The notes: generated by a model from the letters alone, not told the origin. Positions 26,766-36,297 are shown, counted from the stretch's first letter. The stretch: 64,000 bases of DNA from Sphingobium amiense (GCF_003967075.1 NZ_AP018664.1:3622001-3686000); one strand, 5' to 3'. Program-made: numbers and translations.

Positions 26766-28610
26766 ATGCCGCCCATTACGCCCGACACTTCGCCCGTCCC
26801 TCCGATCTGGGCGACGCTCAAGCGATTTCTGCCTTATCTTTGGCCCGCAGACTCGCCTGCGCTTCGTCGCCGGGTGGCCGCCGCCATGGTCTTCGTCGTG
26901 CTGGCGAAGGTGGTCACGCTTGTCATGCCCTTTGCCTACAAAGCGGCGATCGACCGCATGGCGCCGGGGCTGGAACCTGCCGCCGGACTGGCGATGGCGC
27001 TGGTCGTCGCCTACGCCGGCGCGCGGTTTGGCGGCGTGCTGTTCGACAATCTGCGCAACGCCATTTTCGAGAAGGTCGGGCAGGAAGCAGGCCGCCGCCT
27101 GTCGGACGACGTGTTCATCCATCTCCACCGTCTGTCGCTGCGTTTCCACCTCGACCGGCGTACCGGAGCCGTGACCAAGATCGTCGAGCGCGGCACCAAG
27201 AGCATCGACACGATGCTCTATTTCCTGCTGTTCAACATCGCGCCGACCGTGCTGGAACTGGCGGCGGTGTGCGCCATTTTTCTGGTCAAGTTCGGCGCGG
27301 GCCTAGTGGTCTGCACGCTGGCGATGGTCGCGCTTTATATAATTTTCACCCGGACCGTCACGGAATGGCGCAATCAGTTGCGCCGCGACATGGTGGACAT
27401 GGACACCAGCGCCGTTGCTCATGCCGTCGACAGCCTTCTCAATTTTGAGACCGTCAAATATTTCGGGGCGGAGGAGCGAGAGGCGAAGCGTTACGGAGCG
27501 GCGATGCGCCGCTACGCACGGGCGGCGGTGAAGAGCGAGAACAGCCTCGCCTGGCTCAATATCGGCCAGTCGCTCATCACCAACCTCATGATGGCGGGTG
27601 CGATGGCCTATACCGTCTGGGGGTGGAGCCGTGGTCAGTTTACGACCGGTGACGTCGTGCTGGTCAACACGCTCCTGGCGCAGCTCTTTCGCCCGCTCGA
27701 CCTGCTGGGGATGGTCTATCGCACCATCCGGCAGGGTCTGATCGACATGGAGGCGATGTATCGGTTGATCGACACCCGCGCCGAGATTGCCGATAAACCG
27801 GGCGCAGTGGATCTGCACGTCGAGGGCGGCGAGGTCCGGTTTCAGGATGTGCGCTTCGGCTACGATCCTGAACGGGAGATATTGCACGGCGTCAGCTTCA
27901 CGGTGCCCGCGGGCAGGACGCTGGCGATCGTCGGGCCTTCGGGCGCGGGCAAGTCCACCATCGCCCGTATTCTGTTCCGCTTTTATGACATTCAGGCGGG
28001 ACGTGTGACCATCGACGGGCAGGATGTCGCGTCCGTCACCCAGCAGTCATTGCGCGCCGCCATCGGCATCGTGCCGCAGGACATGGTGCTGTTCAACGAC
28101 ACGATCGGCTATAATATCGGCTATGGCCGCGAAGGTGCGACGCAGGCGCAGATCGAGGCTGCGGCGAGAGCGGCTTCCATCCATGATTTTATCATGACTC
28201 TGCCGCAGGACTATGACACCCGCGTGGGGGAAAGGGGATTGAAGCTGTCCGGCGGCGAAAAGCAGCGCGTTGCCATCGCGCGCACACTTCTTAAGAATCC
28301 GCCGGTGCTGATATTGGACGAGGCAACAAGCGCGCTCGACAGCCGTACCGAAACCGAGATCCAGACCGTCCTTCGGGACATCAGTCGGCGGCGAACCACC
28401 ATTGTGGTCGCGCATCGCCTCTCCACGGTGGTGGATGCGGATGAGATCATCGTGCTGGAACAGGGTTACGTCGTCGAGCGGGGCCGCCATGCCGATCTCG
28501 TCCGTGCGGACGGGCTATATGCGACGATGTGGGCGCGGCAGGCCGCCGAGCGGGATGACATGGCGATGGAACCTGCCATCCCCGACCCCGTCGAAGCGAC
28601 GGGACGCTGA
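26766..28610 (+). CDS. Atm1/HMT1-type ABC exporter (permease-ATPase fusion)
   Basis: A 614-residue half-transporter. An N-terminal transmembrane domain (about residues 25-340, with the family segment NFETVKYFGAEEREAKRYG) is fused to an ATPase: Walker A GPSGAGKST from G390 with K396, signature LSGGEKQR from 494, Walker B VLILDE with D518-E519, and the H-loop VAHRLSTV. It matches the bacterial Atm1 family, whose Novosphingobium member exports glutathione conjugates and heavy-metal-glutathione complexes across the inner membrane. It acts as a homodimer. Its terminator-separated position and the sphingomonad-like sequence mark the return to core chromosome. Confidence 0.92.
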   Translation: MPPITPDTSPVPPIWATLKRFLPYLWPADSPALRRRVAAAMVFVVLAKVVTLVMPFAYKAAIDRMAPGLEPAAGLAMALVVAYAGARFGGVLFDNLRNAIFEKVGQEAGRRLSDDVFIHLHRLSLRFHLDRRTGAVTKIVERGTKSIDTMLYFLLFNIAPTVLELAAVCAIFLVKFGAGLVVCTLAMVALYIIFTRTVTEWRNQLRRDMVDMDTSAVAHAVDSLLNFETVKYFGAEEREAKRYGAAMRRYARAAVKSENSLAWLNIGQSLITNLMMAGAMAYTVWGWSRGQFTTGDVVLVNTLLAQLFRPLDLLGMVYRTIRQGLIDMEAMYRLIDTRAEIADKPGAVDLHVEGGEVRFQDVRFGYDPEREILHGVSFTVPAGRTLAIVGPSGAGKSTIARILFRFYDIQAGRVTIDGQDVASVTQQSLRAAIGIVPQDMVLFNDTIGYNIGYGREGATQAQIEAAARAASIHDFIMTLPQDYDTRVGERGLKLSGGEKQRVAIARTLLKNPPVLILDEATSALDSRTETEIQTVLRDISRRRTTIVVAHRLSTVVDADEIIVLEQGYVVERGRHADLVRADGLYATMWARQAAERDDMAMEPAIPDPVEATGR

Positions 28611-28638
28611 TGCGCGAGGGCAGCAGCGCCCCTCCGGC

Positions 28639-29259
28639 TTAGTTGCGGGTGGTAACGGTCGTCGTGGTCCGTTCAGCCACCGTGGTGCGGGCGGGCGCCT
28701 TCGCCACGGTCTTGCGGACGACCTTGCGCCTGGCAGCAGTGGTGCGGGCCGCAGTCGGCGCGGTTTTGACCGTTTCGGTCGTGACCGTGGTAGTGGCAGG
28801 GGCTGCTGCGGCCATGGCGGCGGCGTTTCGTGCCGCCTGTGCATCGGCAGCGGCGGAGGCGGCGGCCTGTTCGGCGGCGGAGGCACGGGCGTTTGCGGCA
28901 TCGGCCTGCTGCTGCGCGCTTGCCGCGGCGTTCGCCTGAACCTGCGCGTCAGCCTGTGCGGCCTGCTTGCTTTCCCCAATCGCCGTGTCGGCGGCGGCCT
29001 GCGCTTCGACGGCGGCGGAAATCGCCTTCTGCTCCTTACCGCTCTTGAGCGCTTCCTGAGCCAGGCGCAGCGACGCCTGTGCGCGCGCCATCAGGTCCGG
29101 CGAGGGATTAAGCTTAGCGGCGGCGTCGATCTTGCCCTGCGCCTGCGCGATGGCGGCGAGCGCCCGTTCGTCGTCGCCAGCAAGCGCCGGGGTGGCGGCC
29201 AGCGTCAGCGCCGACGCCGCGAGAAGGCCGCCCATGGCGGTCCGGAACATCATCTTCAT
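28639..29259 (-). CDS. Exported alanine-rich helical protein (DUF4398-like)
   Basis: A 206-residue protein. A classical signal peptide (positive start MKMMFR, hydrophobic core, cleavage after ALA at about residue 27) directs it to the periplasm. The mature part contains an alanine-rich heptad-like segment (about 28-150) resembling DUF4398, with QASLRLAQEALKSGKEQKA. It ends in a Thr/Arg/Lys-rich low-complexity tail (about 155-206, VRKTVAKAPARTTVAERT). No lipobox cysteine is present, so it is not a lipoprotein. Function is unknown; proteins of this kind are often envelope-associated. It is convergent with the ABC exporter. The composition is repetitive, so similarity-based naming is unreliable. 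Confidence 0.8.
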   Translation of the reverse strand: MKMMFRTAMGGLLAASALTLAATPALAGDDERALAAIAQAQGKIDAAAKLNPSPDLMARAQASLRLAQEALKSGKEQKAISAAVEAQAAADTAIGESKQAAQADAQVQANAAASAQQQADAANARASAAEQAAASAAADAQAARNAAAMAAAAPATTTVTTETVKTAPTAARTTAARRKVVRKTVAKAPARTTVAERTTTTVTTRN

Positions 29260-29323
29260 ATCAGTCTCTCCTATCCTCGTTAAGGACGGGCGGAGAAACG
29301 ACTCCTCATGCAGGCTAGTTCCT

Positions 29324-29725
29324 TTATGTGGCGTTCAGAAAAGGGGCCGCGACCTCCGGCGGCACGCGCATCAGGCGGCCGCTTTCCCTGTCGATCATCG
29401 CCCATGTCGACCGTGCCGAGACCTTTACCCTGCCGTCAGGGCCGGTGAATTCGATCAGCCGATCGAAACGTGCGCCTCGCGGCGGCTCGGGAATCCAGGT
29501 GCGGCCCGTCACCGTTTCCCCCACCGTCACATTGCCGCGATAGTCGATCTCATGCCGGGTCACGACCCAGATATAGGCATCGACATGCGCAGGGTCGGCG
29601 TCATTGGCCCAGTGTTCGACCGAAATCTGCTCCATCCACTGCACCCACACGGCATTGTTCACATGCCCGAGTATGTCGATATGTTCGGGCAGCGCGGTGA
29701 TCTGCTTGATGTAGCTGTTGGCCAT
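29324..29725 (-). CDS. Hotdog-fold acyl-CoA thioesterase (4HBT family)
   Basis: A 133-residue single hotdog domain. The family signature DILGHVNNAVWVQWMEQ near residues 17-33 holds the usual catalytic Asp. Enzymes of this family hydrolyse acyl-CoA or acyl-carrier-protein thioesters in the cytoplasm. The start ATG overlaps the stop of the upstream peptidase gene by one base (TGATG on the minus strand), so the two are co-translated. The frame is open further upstream, but that would run inside the peptidase gene. Substrate unknown. Confidence 0.88.
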   Translation of the reverse strand: MANSYIKQITALPEHIDILGHVNNAVWVQWMEQISVEHWANDADPAHVDAYIWVVTRHEIDYRGNVTVGETVTGRTWIPEPPRGARFDRLIEFTGPDGRVKVSARSTWAMIDRESGRLMRVPPEVAAPFLNAT

Positions 29726-31785
29726 CAGTTCGCCAGCCCGAGCTGCCAAAGGATGAAGGCGAATTCCTCCGCCGTTTCGCGCAGGCTTTCGAAGCGGCCC
29801 GACTTGCCGCCATGGCCCGCGCCCATATTGGTCTTGAGCAGCAGCATGTTTCCGTCCGTCCTGGTCGCGCGCAGCTTCGCCACCCACTTGGCGGGTTCCC
29901 AATAGGTGACGCGGGGATCGTTGAGGCCCGCCGTGACCAGCAGCGGCGGATAATCCTGCGCCTTCACATTGCTGTAGGGATCGTAGGACAGGATCGTCTC
30001 GAACGCAGTCCTGTCTTCGATGGGATTGCCCCATTCGGGCCACTCACCCGGCGTCAGCGGCAGCGTCTCGTCCAGCATCGTGTTGAGCACGTCGACGAAG
30101 GGCACATGCGCGACGACCGCGCCCCACAGGTCCGGATCGCTGTTGATGACCGCGCCCATCAGTTCGCCGCCTGCGGACCCGCCGGAGATGCTGATCCGCC
30201 CTTTCGCCGTATAGCCCCGCTCGATCAGCCCCTTCGCCACATCGACGAAATCATTGAACGTGTTGGTCCGCTTGTCGAGCTTGCCGTCCAGATACCATTG
30301 TTGCCCCAGATCGTCGCCGCCCCGGATATGCGCCAGCGCAAAGGCGAAGCCGCGATCCAGCAATGAAAGGCGACTGGTCGAAAATCCCGGCTCCATCGCG
30401 ATGCCATAGGCACCGTACCCATAGAGGTGCAGCGGCGCGCTGCCGTCGCGGGGATGGTTTCTGGGATAGACGATGGATACGGGGATTTCGGTCCCGTCCC
30501 GCGCCGGGATCATCAGCCGCTCGGTCGCATAGCGCGCCGCGTCATAGCCCGAGGGGATTTCCTGGACCTTCAGAACCTCAAGCGCGCCGGTGTCGAGATG
30601 ATAGTCGTAGACGGTGTCAGGCGTGACCATCGATTCATAGCCGATGCGCAGCTTCGTCACGTCATATTCGGGATTGTCGTCGAGGCTCGCCGAATAGCTC
30701 GCTTCGGGGAAAGGAATGCGCTTTGCCCCGTGGGTTGCGTAATCGCGCAGTTCGATCTGGTCCAGCCCGTCCTGTCGCCCTTCCGTCACGTAGAAGCGCT
30801 TGAACAGCGTGAAATCGGTAAGGTAGAAATGGGCGTCCGGCGCGATGACTTCCTCCCATCGGTCGGGCGCATCGAGAGACGCCTTCACCAGCCGGAAGTT
30901 GGGATGGGTGTCGTTGGTGCGGATGTAGAGCGTGTCTTCATGCTCATCGACATCATATTCGCGCCCCGGCTTTCGCGCCGACACCAGCAGCGGCGCGGCG
31001 GCGGGATCGTCGGCGGGCACCAGCCACGCTTCGCTCGTCACATGGTCGCCGGTCGCGATGACGATCCACTTTTCCGACGAAGTGAGACCGATGGAGACGC
31101 GGAACCCTTCGTCATCCTCGTGGAACAGCTCAATGTCGGTCGCGACATCCTGCCCCAGCCAGTGCAGCCGCGCATTGTCCGTCCGCCAGTTTTCGTTGGC
31201 GATGCCGTAGAGCAGCCCCCTGCTGTCCGACGTCCAGACCAGCGAGGACAGCGTATCGGGGATCGCTTCGGGCAGAATTTCGCCGGACAGAAGATCCTTG
31301 ATCCGCGCCTCGAACCGCTCCGATCCGTCCGTGTCGATGGCGTAGGCGAGGTAGCGCCCGTCCGGGCTGACCGACATTGCGCCCAGCCTGAAATAGTCAT
31401 GCCCCTGCGCCAGCGCCGGTTCGTCGAGGATCAACTGATCGTCGCCGCCTGCCACAGGCCTGCGATACCATTTGCGATATTGCGCGCCCTTTTCGAAGGC
31501 GCGCCAATAAATGTAGTCGCCGTCCTTCTGCGGCACGGAGCTGTCATCTTCCTTGATGCGCCCCTTCATCTCTTCGAACAGTCCGTCGATCAGCGGCTGC
31601 CGCGCTGCCATCGCCGCCTCGAACCATTGGTTCTCCGCCTCAAGATAGGCGAGCACGTCCCCGTCGCTGACGTCCGGGTAGCCGGGGTCGCGCAGCCAAG
31701 CCCAGGGATCTTCGACCGTGATGCCGTGGCGGGTGAAACTGTGCGGACGCTTCTCGGCGGAAGGGGGAAGGGCTTGATGGGTCAT
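29725..31785 (-). CDS. ptrB: Oligopeptidase B-type serine peptidase (S9 family)
   Basis: A 686-residue S9A peptidase with an N-terminal seven-bladed propeller and a C-terminal alpha/beta-hydrolase domain. The catalytic triad is readable: S537 in SISGGSAGGELMG, D623 in TAGLNDPRVTYWEP and H658 in GAGHGGKSGR. The length matches oligopeptidase B, a cytoplasmic enzyme that cleaves short peptides after Arg or Lys. No signal peptide is present. It forms a two-gene operon with the thioesterase. The OpB assignment over prolyl oligopeptidase rests on overall length and the FxxGGxxxG-like DxRGGDDLG region (AHIRGGDDLGQQWY). Confidence 0.92.
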   Translation of the reverse strand: MTHQALPPSAEKRPHSFTRHGITVEDPWAWLRDPGYPDVSDGDVLAYLEAENQWFEAAMAARQPLIDGLFEEMKGRIKEDDSSVPQKDGDYIYWRAFEKGAQYRKWYRRPVAGGDDQLILDEPALAQGHDYFRLGAMSVSPDGRYLAYAIDTDGSERFEARIKDLLSGEILPEAIPDTLSSLVWTSDSRGLLYGIANENWRTDNARLHWLGQDVATDIELFHEDDEGFRVSIGLTSSEKWIVIATGDHVTSEAWLVPADDPAAAPLLVSARKPGREYDVDEHEDTLYIRTNDTHPNFRLVKASLDAPDRWEEVIAPDAHFYLTDFTLFKRFYVTEGRQDGLDQIELRDYATHGAKRIPFPEASYSASLDDNPEYDVTKLRIGYESMVTPDTVYDYHLDTGALEVLKVQEIPSGYDAARYATERLMIPARDGTEIPVSIVYPRNHPRDGSAPLHLYGYGAYGIAMEPGFSTSRLSLLDRGFAFALAHIRGGDDLGQQWYLDGKLDKRTNTFNDFVDVAKGLIERGYTAKGRISISGGSAGGELMGAVINSDPDLWGAVVAHVPFVDVLNTMLDETLPLTPGEWPEWGNPIEDRTAFETILSYDPYSNVKAQDYPPLLVTAGLNDPRVTYWEPAKWVAKLRATRTDGNMLLLKTNMGAGHGGKSGRFESLRETAEEFAFILWQLGLAN

Positions 31786-31895
31786 TCACTATCCATGGTT
31801 CAGACGGGCGGAGCGCTGGCATAAACGCCTGCGCCTATCTATGTTGTCGGCTTTGCGGCCGTTGCAAGTCGCCGGAATGATCCAAGGAAAGTTCG

Positions 31896-33677
31896 ATGTC
31901 CAGTTATGAAGACCGCCTGAAGGCGTTGCGCGCACAACTCGTGCGCCAGAAGCTCGACGGCTTTGTGGTGCCGCTGACCGACGAGCATATGAGCGAATAT
32001 GTCGGCGCCTATGCGCAGCGGCTCGCGTGGCTGACGGGATTTCAGGGGTCGGCGGGCAGCGCCGTGGTCCTGCCGGAGGAAGCCGCGATCTTCGTAGACG
32101 GGCGCTACACGCTTCAGGTACGCGAGCAGGTCGACGGCGCGCACTGGCAGTTCGAAAGCGTGCCGCAGACCTCTATCGCCGCCTGGCTTCAGGAGCATGC
32201 GGGTCAGGGCGCGCGCATCGGCTACGATCCCTGGCTGCACACCCGCGCCTGGGTGCGGCAGGCGACGCAGGCGTTGAGCGAGAAGGGCGCGATCCTCGTT
32301 GCGGTCGACACCAATCCCGTGGACGCCATCTGGCCCGACCGGCCCGCGCCCAGCGCCGCCAAACTGGTCGTCCATGACGATCGTTTCGCCGGCCGGAGCG
32401 CGGCGGAAAAGCGTGCCGACATCGCTGACTGGCTGACCGCGAAGAAGGCTGACGCCGCAATTTTGTCCGCACTCGATTCGATCGCATGGACGTTCAACGT
32501 GCGCGGCAAGGACGTGGACCGCACGCCCGTCGCGCTCGCTTATGCCATCGTCCATGCCGATGCGACGGCGGACCTCTACGTCGCGCCCGAAAAGACGGAT
32601 GAGGCCGTCATCAAGCATCTCGGCAATGCCGTGCGCGTCCATGATCGCGCGGCCTTCGCCGATGCGCTCGCCGATCTGTCCGGCAAGAGCGTGGTCGCCG
32701 ATCCCGAACGCGCGGTCGCGGCGATATTCGAGGCGCTGGAAGAGGGCGGCGCGACCGTCCTGCCGCTGCGCGACCCTGCCGTGCTGCCAAAGGCGATCAA
32801 GAATGACGTGGAAATCGCGGGCCACAAGGCTGCGCAGGCGCGCGACGGCGCGGCGCTCAGCCGCTTCCTGCACTGGATGGCGGTGGAGGCGCCCAAGGGC
32901 AGGCTCGATGAACTCGCTGCCGCTGACAGGCTGGAGGCGTTCCGCCGCGACACCGGACTGCTGGAGGATCTGTCCTTCGACACGATCAGCGGCGCGGGAC
33001 CGAACGGGGCGGTCGTCCACTATCGCGTCGAGGAAAAGACCAATCGTCCCATCGAGCCGGGCAGCCTCTACCTCGTCGATTCAGGCGGGCAGTATCGCGA
33101 CGGCACCACCGATGTCACCCGCACCATCGCCATCGGCACCCCAACTGCGGAGATGAAGCATCGGTTCACTCTGGTGCTGAAAGGTCATATCGCGCTCGCC
33201 CGCGCCGTCTTTCCCAAGGGAACGCGCGGCGGGCAACTGGATGTGCTGGCGAGGCAGTATCTCTGGGCCGAAGGGCTGGATTATGCCCATGGCACCGGGC
33301 ACGGCGTTGGCAGTTTCCTGGGCGTCCACGAAGGGCCGCAGCGCATTGCGACATTCGGCGGGGGGGACGAAGCACTGGTGGCCGGCATGATCCTGTCCAA
33401 CGAGCCGGGTTATTACAAGACCGGCGAATATGGCATCCGCATCGAAAATCTGGTGCTGGTGGAGGATCGCGACGTGCCCGCCGCGGAAAGGCCGATGCTG
33501 GGGTTCGAAACGCTGACCTTCGCGCCCGTCGACCGCGCTCTGGTCGAGATCGAGGCGCTGAGCGGCGAGGAGCGCGGCTGGCTGGACGCCTATCATGCCC
33601 GCGTGCTGGCGGTCGTCGGGCCACAGCTTGACGGCGAAGCGCTCGACTGGCTCAGGGCCGCCTGCGCGCCGCTTTGA
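31896..33677 (+). CDS. pepP: Xaa-Pro aminopeptidase (M24B)
   Basis: A 593-residue protein. The C-terminal pita-bread domain carries the five di-metal ligands D395, D406 (VDSGGQYRDGTTDV), H469 (HGTGHGVG), E503 (SNEPGYY) and E517 (GIRIENLV). Two N-terminal creatinase-like domains bring it to the size of the long APP form found in eukaryotes and many alphaproteobacteria. It removes an N-terminal residue from peptides whose second residue is proline. Transcribed divergently from the oligopeptidase gene, it probably takes part in peptide turnover. The start is ATG at 31896; the upstream AAGGAAAG 7 bases away is a fair ribosome site. Confidence 0.94.
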   Translation: MSSYEDRLKALRAQLVRQKLDGFVVPLTDEHMSEYVGAYAQRLAWLTGFQGSAGSAVVLPEEAAIFVDGRYTLQVREQVDGAHWQFESVPQTSIAAWLQEHAGQGARIGYDPWLHTRAWVRQATQALSEKGAILVAVDTNPVDAIWPDRPAPSAAKLVVHDDRFAGRSAAEKRADIADWLTAKKADAAILSALDSIAWTFNVRGKDVDRTPVALAYAIVHADATADLYVAPEKTDEAVIKHLGNAVRVHDRAAFADALADLSGKSVVADPERAVAAIFEALEEGGATVLPLRDPAVLPKAIKNDVEIAGHKAAQARDGAALSRFLHWMAVEAPKGRLDELAAADRLEAFRRDTGLLEDLSFDTISGAGPNGAVVHYRVEEKTNRPIEPGSLYLVDSGGQYRDGTTDVTRTIAIGTPTAEMKHRFTLVLKGHIALARAVFPKGTRGGQLDVLARQYLWAEGLDYAHGTGHGVGSFLGVHEGPQRIATFGGGDEALVAGMILSNEPGYYKTGEYGIRIENLVLVEDRDVPAAERPMLGFETLTFAPVDRALVEIEALSGEERGWLDAYHARVLAVVGPQLDGEALDWLRAACAPL

Positions 33678-33683
33678 CGCCGG

Positions 33684-33809
33684 TCAGTCGCCGGACGGTT
33701 CGGGCGGGCGCGGTGAAGCGCCCTCCCGCGACTGCGCCTTGCGCCGGCGCAGATTGTCGCGCAGCGCCTGCGCCAGCCGGGCCTTTTTCTCGTCCTGGGT
33801 TTCTGCCAT
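33684..33809 (-). CDS. Small basic conserved-type protein
   Basis: A 41-residue protein beginning MAETQDEKKARLAQALRDNL, highly charged, with one predicted amphipathic helix and a Pro-rich tail. Short proteins with this start are common in sphingomonads, as I recall, but have no known function. The gene converges on the aminopeptidase gene, leaving only 6 bases between the stops. It is supported by a clean frame, codon use like its neighbours, and a helical charged pattern. Confidence 0.6.
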   Translation of the reverse strand: MAETQDEKKARLAQALRDNLRRRKAQSREGASPRPPEPSGD

Positions 33810-33851
33810 GGCAGCGCCTTAGCCAAAATGCGTCGTCCGCCGCAACCCGCC

Positions 33852-33880
33852 TTGACATCGGCCCATGGGGCGGTCATAGG
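33852..33880 (+). promoter_or_regulatory. Candidate promoter of tRNA-Thr
   Basis: TTGACA at 33852-33857 is a perfect -35 box. The -10 is poor (TCATAG after 16 bases or CATAGG after 17). It sits about 46 bases before the tRNA gene, a normal distance for a stable-RNA promoter. Confidence 0.45.
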
Positions 33881-33925
33881 CCCGGCCTCCAAAGCGCTTA
33901 TGGCGCATTGGGCAGGAAACAGAGT

Positions 33926-34000
<75 letters not shown>

Positions 34001-34079
34001 GTATTTTATGAAAAGTCAGTGGGTTATGCCGCTTTCGTCTTTTGAAGCGGTGCTATCCTCCAAATGTTTTGCGACTGAA

Positions 34080-34503
34080 ACTGCGTGTTCTGGCGCTTCG
34101 GCAGATGGAGCGCGAAAGGGGTATGATGGCGGATATTGGAGGCGATGTCCGACGATCCGGATTTCGATTATCTGATTGTTGATTCCGCTGTGGTTCGCGC
34201 TCATCACCTGCCATCGCGGCGACATGCCGCAAGCTGTGCCGTTGATGGAGGGGCTGCCCGCCAACATCGTCATGGCAGACACGGCCTACGATGCCGACTA
34301 CTTTCACCAGATTATTGCGGAAAGGGTTCAGTCGCGGTGATCCCGAACGATCCGTCGCGCACCCGGTAATATCCGCTGAACAAGCATCTCTATGCCCAGC
34401 GCCACCTCGTCGAAAGCTGCGTCAGCAAGCGCAAACAGTTCCGCCGCGTTGCAATCCGCTTCGAGAAATCCGGCTGCAATTACCTAGCCATCGTCCGCCG
34501 CTG
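34080..34503 (+). pseudogene. Decayed IS5-family transposase remnant
   Basis: Fragments of an IS5-family DDE transposase survive in different frames. First comes FWRFGRWSAKGV, then an in-frame stop (TGA) where the family has Trp, then WRILEAMSDDPDFDYLIVDS and VVRAHH with the first catalytic Asp region. An internal deletion and frameshift follow, then LMEGLPANIVMADTAYDADY with the second Asp region, another disruption, then KHLYAQRHLVESCVSKRKQF and FEKSGCNYLAIVRR before a stop. The element cannot be active. I did not find its terminal inverted repeats. It lies between tRNA-Thr and the aldo/keto reductase, marking past mobile-element activity at this border. Confidence 0.85.
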
Positions 34504-34542
34504 ATGGAGATCAACAGGGGCGGACGACTGAGGCAGGGCGCT

Positions 34543-35577
34543 TCAGGCGGCGGCGCGTTCCGCCACAGGGCGGCGGCGCAGTTGCGCCGATGCGATGGCA
34601 GGCGGGACGTAGGCGGCACCTTCGAGCGGCGCGATATCGACGCCCGGCGGGACGATCGCGTCGATCTGGTCCAGCACCTCGTCGCTCAGCTTGACCTCAA
34701 GGCCAGAAAGATAACCCTCCAGTTGCTCGGGAGTGCGGGGCCCTATGATCGCCGAAGTGATTGCGGGGTGCGCTAGGACGAAGGCGACCGCCAGATGGAT
34801 CAGCGAGACGCCTGCAGCTTCCGCAACCGGGATGAGCTGTTCGACTTTGTCGAGGCTGTTTTCATCGGTCATGGCGTTGGGGAAAAATTTTGCGCGCATC
34901 GTATCCGGGGTTTTCTCACCTTGGCGATAGCGACCCGAAAGCATGCCCTTCGCGAGCGGGCTCCATGACATCACGCCCATGCCGAAGCGCTGGCAAGTAG
35001 GCAGGACGTCCTTTTCGATGGAGCGGTTGAGGATGGAGTAGGGGGGCTGTTCGGTTCTGAAACGCGCCAGTCCACGGCGCTCCGCAACCCACTGCGCGTC
35101 CACGATGTCGGCCGCCGGGAAGGTCGATGCGCCGATCGCTCGCACTTTTCCGGCGCGCATCAGGTCCGTAAGGACCGACAGCGTTTCTTCGATGTCCGTG
35201 TCAGGCACGGGCCGGTGCAACTGGTATATGTCGATATAATCCGTTTGAAGACGCCGCAGCGAATTGTCGACCGCGCGGGTGAGCCAGCGACGCGAGCCGC
35301 CCCGTTCGTTCGGGTCGTCGCTCATCGGCTGAAAGGCTTTGGTCGCCAGAACCACCCGGTCGCGACGGTTCTTGAGCGCCTTGCCGACTACTTCTTCGGA
35401 TTCGCCGCGACTATAAGCATCCGCTGTATCAATGAAATTGATGCCGGTGTCCAACGCCCGGTGGACCATCCGAATGCATTCGTCATGATCCCCATTTGCC
35501 ATTTTGCCGAACATCATGGCGCCAAGGCAATAGGGGCTGACCTTGATACCGGTGCGACCCAGTGGACGATATTGCAT
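34543..35577 (-). CDS. Aldo/keto reductase
   Basis: A 344-residue NADPH-dependent reductase with the AKR barrel. The catalytic tetrad is visible: Asp and Tyr in FIDTADAYSRGESEE, Lys in LATKAF and His in DIYQLHRP. The length and the start MQYRPLGRTGIKVSPYCLG fit the voltage-gated-potassium-channel-beta/YajO-like group that reduces aldehydes and ketones. The start at the ATG with AGGAG 7 bases upstream is convincing; the longer open frame upstream would run through the operator region. It is divergent from a TetR gene with a long dyad between them, so the TetR protein probably controls it. Confidence 0.92.
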   Translation of the reverse strand: MQYRPLGRTGIKVSPYCLGAMMFGKMANGDHDECIRMVHRALDTGINFIDTADAYSRGESEEVVGKALKNRRDRVVLATKAFQPMSDDPNERGGSRRWLTRAVDNSLRRLQTDYIDIYQLHRPVPDTDIEETLSVLTDLMRAGKVRAIGASTFPAADIVDAQWVAERRGLARFRTEQPPYSILNRSIEKDVLPTCQRFGMGVMSWSPLAKGMLSGRYRQGEKTPDTMRAKFFPNAMTDENSLDKVEQLIPVAEAAGVSLIHLAVAFVLAHPAITSAIIGPRTPEQLEGYLSGLEVKLSDEVLDQIDAIVPPGVDIAPLEGAAYVPPAIASAQLRRRPVAERAAA

Positions 35578-35633
35578 GAAATTCTCCTGCTTTGCACTCT
35601 GGCTGAATCGGTGAAAAAGAGGTAGGCCAATCG

Positions 35634-35675
35634 AAACGGAACGATGATCCATTTATACGGACGGATGTTCCGTTT
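35634..35675. promoter_or_regulatory. Candidate TetR operator between divergent genes
   Basis: A perfect 9-bp inverted repeat, AAACGGAAC (35634-35642) and GTTCCGTTT (35667-35675), with a 24-bp centre, lies in the 138-bp space between the aldo/keto reductase and TetR genes. A further CGGAA half-site overlaps the TetR start. The spacing is wide for one TetR dimer, so two dimers or a looped arrangement is possible. Confidence 0.55.
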
Positions 35676-35715
35676 GGCAAGGCGCGAGTATCGCGATGTA
35701 AGGTTATGTAACGGA

Positions 35716-36297
35716 ATGCCGATGACCGAAAAGACAGATGTTCCTTTGCGTGCCGATGCACGCCGCAACATTGACGCGCTCCTCAAGGCTGCGCTGACGG
35801 TGTTTGGCGAGCTTGGCGTGGATGCTCCCATGCGGACGATAGCCACTCGTGCCGGCGTGGGCGTCGGAACGCTGTATCGCCATTTTCCCCAGCGGTCGGA
35901 CCTTATCAAAGCCATCATCCGGCGTGAGGTGGAGGCATTGGTGGACGCCGCTACCGACCCTGTCGAGCACGCGGGTCCGGGCGCCGCGCTTGCGGCCTGG
36001 CTGAATCGTCTCGTGGATTTGGTGGCAACGAAGCGCGGCTTGGGTCCGGCGCTCCATTCCGGTGATCCCGCCTATCAATCGCTTCCGGATTTTGTCTTTG
36101 GCGCGTTGACGCCCGCCTTGGGCGCGCTTCTCGCGTCCGGGGTGGAAGCTGGCATCATCAGAGACGATGTGGATGCCAGTGACTTGTTGCAAGCTGTCCT
36201 GCGCGTGGCCGCGCCGGCCCGCGAAGGGAATGTCACTCAGGCGAAGCGGATGGTTGCTCTCCTCATCGACGGCCTCCATCGCTCGAACGCCGTCTGA
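35716..36297 (+). CDS. TetR-family transcriptional regulator
   Basis: A 193-residue one-component regulator. The N-terminal helix-turn-helix (about residues 15-65, with IATRAGVGVGTLYRHFPQRS) is textbook TetR. The C-terminal domain (about 80-190) is helical and would bind an inducer. I chose the ATG at 35716 because the open frame upstream runs through the dyad and lacks a ribosome site; a second ATG two codons later (MTEK) is also possible. It is divergent from the aldo/keto reductase and convergent with the flavin reductase. Likely a repressor of the reductase gene and itself. Confidence 0.9.
   Translation: MPMTEKTDVPLRADARRNIDALLKAALTVFGELGVDAPMRTIATRAGVGVGTLYRHFPQRSDLIKAIIRREVEALVDAATDPVEHAGPGAALAAWLNRLVDLVATKRGLGPALHSGDPAYQSLPDFVFGALTPALGALLASGVEAGIIRDDVDASDLLQAVLRVAAPAREGNVTQAKRMVALLIDGLHRSNAV

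Noticed and set aside
30427..31824. A 465-codon plus-strand frame opposite the oligopeptidase gene
   Set aside because: The minus strand encodes a complete S9 peptidase with its catalytic triad. The opposite frame has no family features.
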